Shown here piece after piece: positions 18,984-19,113 of a DNA stretch of 19,113 nucleotides; position 1 is the first letter of the stretch; each line of letters starts with the position of its first letter. Source of the DNA: Bacillus sp. JCM 19058 (GTDB taxonomy: Bacteria > Bacillota > Bacilli > Bacillales_H > Bacillaceae_D); assembly GCA_001310555.1 (NCBI GenBank), contig BAXO01000097.1:1-19113 (forward strand), given 5' to 3'. The translations under genes and the position numbers were made by a program. A model generated the notes under the pieces. The model was not told the origin of the DNA. It was given only the letters and a program-made list of their open reading frames with translations, and searched no databases.

Positions 18984-19113
18984 TTCCAACGGGAGAGCTC
19001 CGCTTTCCGACAGGAGAGTCCGTTTTCCGACAGGAGAGCTCCTGCTTTCCGACGGGAGAGCTCTGTTTTCCGACGGGAGAGCTCCGTTTTCCGACGGGAG
19101 AGCTCTACTTTTC
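18984..19113 (+). repeat. Six-plus tandem copies of a 20-22 bp GC-rich repeat
   Basis: Units beginning TTCCGACGGGAGAGCTCCG start at 18984, 19005, 19025, 19047, 19068 and 19089, and a seventh begins at 19111 and is cut by the window end. Periods are 21, 20, 22, 21, 21 and 22 bp. GAGAGCTC gives each unit an internal GAGCTC palindrome, except the second, which has lost a C. The shared TTCCGRCG head and GCTC register tie it to the array at 15-70, in the same orientation. A 21-bp unit would read as a heptapeptide FPTGELR, but the irregular periods break the frame, so it is not coding. Confidence 0.85.

Noticed and set aside
18984..19113. Repeat array as a CRISPR array
   Set aside because: Units of 20-22 bp are directly adjacent with no unique spacers, and no cas genes are nearby.
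18984..19113. Repeat array as a coding heptapeptide repeat (FPTGELR)
   Set aside because: The period varies between 20, 21 and 22 bp, so the frame is lost between units, and no start signal is present.

Overview
The window looks like chromosome from a low-to-moderate GC Gram-positive bacterium of the Bacillaceae. The evidence is AAAGGAG/GGAGGAG-type ribosome binding sites, a GltC-type LysR regulator, a RocB-type M20 peptidase, a YdbC/PC4 protein and a NagC/XylR-type ROK repressor. An alkaliphilic Bacillus relative is a reasonable guess but is not proven here. There is no rRNA, tRNA, CRISPR array, phage module or complete insertion sequence that I can support.

Layout, left to right. (1) Positions 15-70 hold three copies of a 20-21 bp repeat. 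A lone P-loop nucleoside-kinase-like gene (173-841, +) follows with its own promoter. (2) A long minus-strand block reads from about 7044 down to 1059: aldo/keto reductase, a possible small ORF, a membrane-anchored glycerophosphodiester phosphodiesterase, a RocB-like M20 peptidase and an S9 prolyl-oligopeptidase-family peptidase. (3) A D-2-hydroxyacid dehydrogenase (7532-8493, +) has a good promoter. (4) A glycan locus contains a GH2 glycosidase and a GH43 glycosidase in a minus-strand operon with a TAATG overlap, ending at a strong hairpin at 8915-8946. It is divergent from a ROK repressor (12576-13801, +), and the shared intergenic region carries AT-rich dyads that look like its operators. 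(5) A nitrogen locus has a gltC-like LysR gene (minus) divergent from an NADP-type glutamate dehydrogenase gene (plus), with several inverted repeats between them and a strong terminator after gdhA. (6) A YdbC/PC4 protein and a sugar-type ABC lipoprotein follow, both minus. A further minus-strand promoter, SD and short ORF lie at the right end, and six copies of a 20-22 bp repeat occupy 18984-19110.

The most striking property is that nearly every gene longer than about 300 codons is broken by one or more single-base frameshifts. I count about 24, eleven of them in mononucleotide runs of 7 or 8. After the frame is restored, most genes recover family length and their catalytic residues, with few or no in-frame stops. 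That pattern fits base-calling errors in homopolymers better than gradual decay of a dozen unrelated genes, so I treat most 'pseudogenes' here as probably functional genes in imperfect sequence. I annotate the full restored extent and give the break points.

I did not find a clearly new multi-gene system. The best leads are the ROK-controlled GH2/GH43 locus with its nested 37-bp dyad, the gltC/gdhA pairing, the related repeat arrays at both ends, and a promoter/SD-backed small ORF at the right edge.
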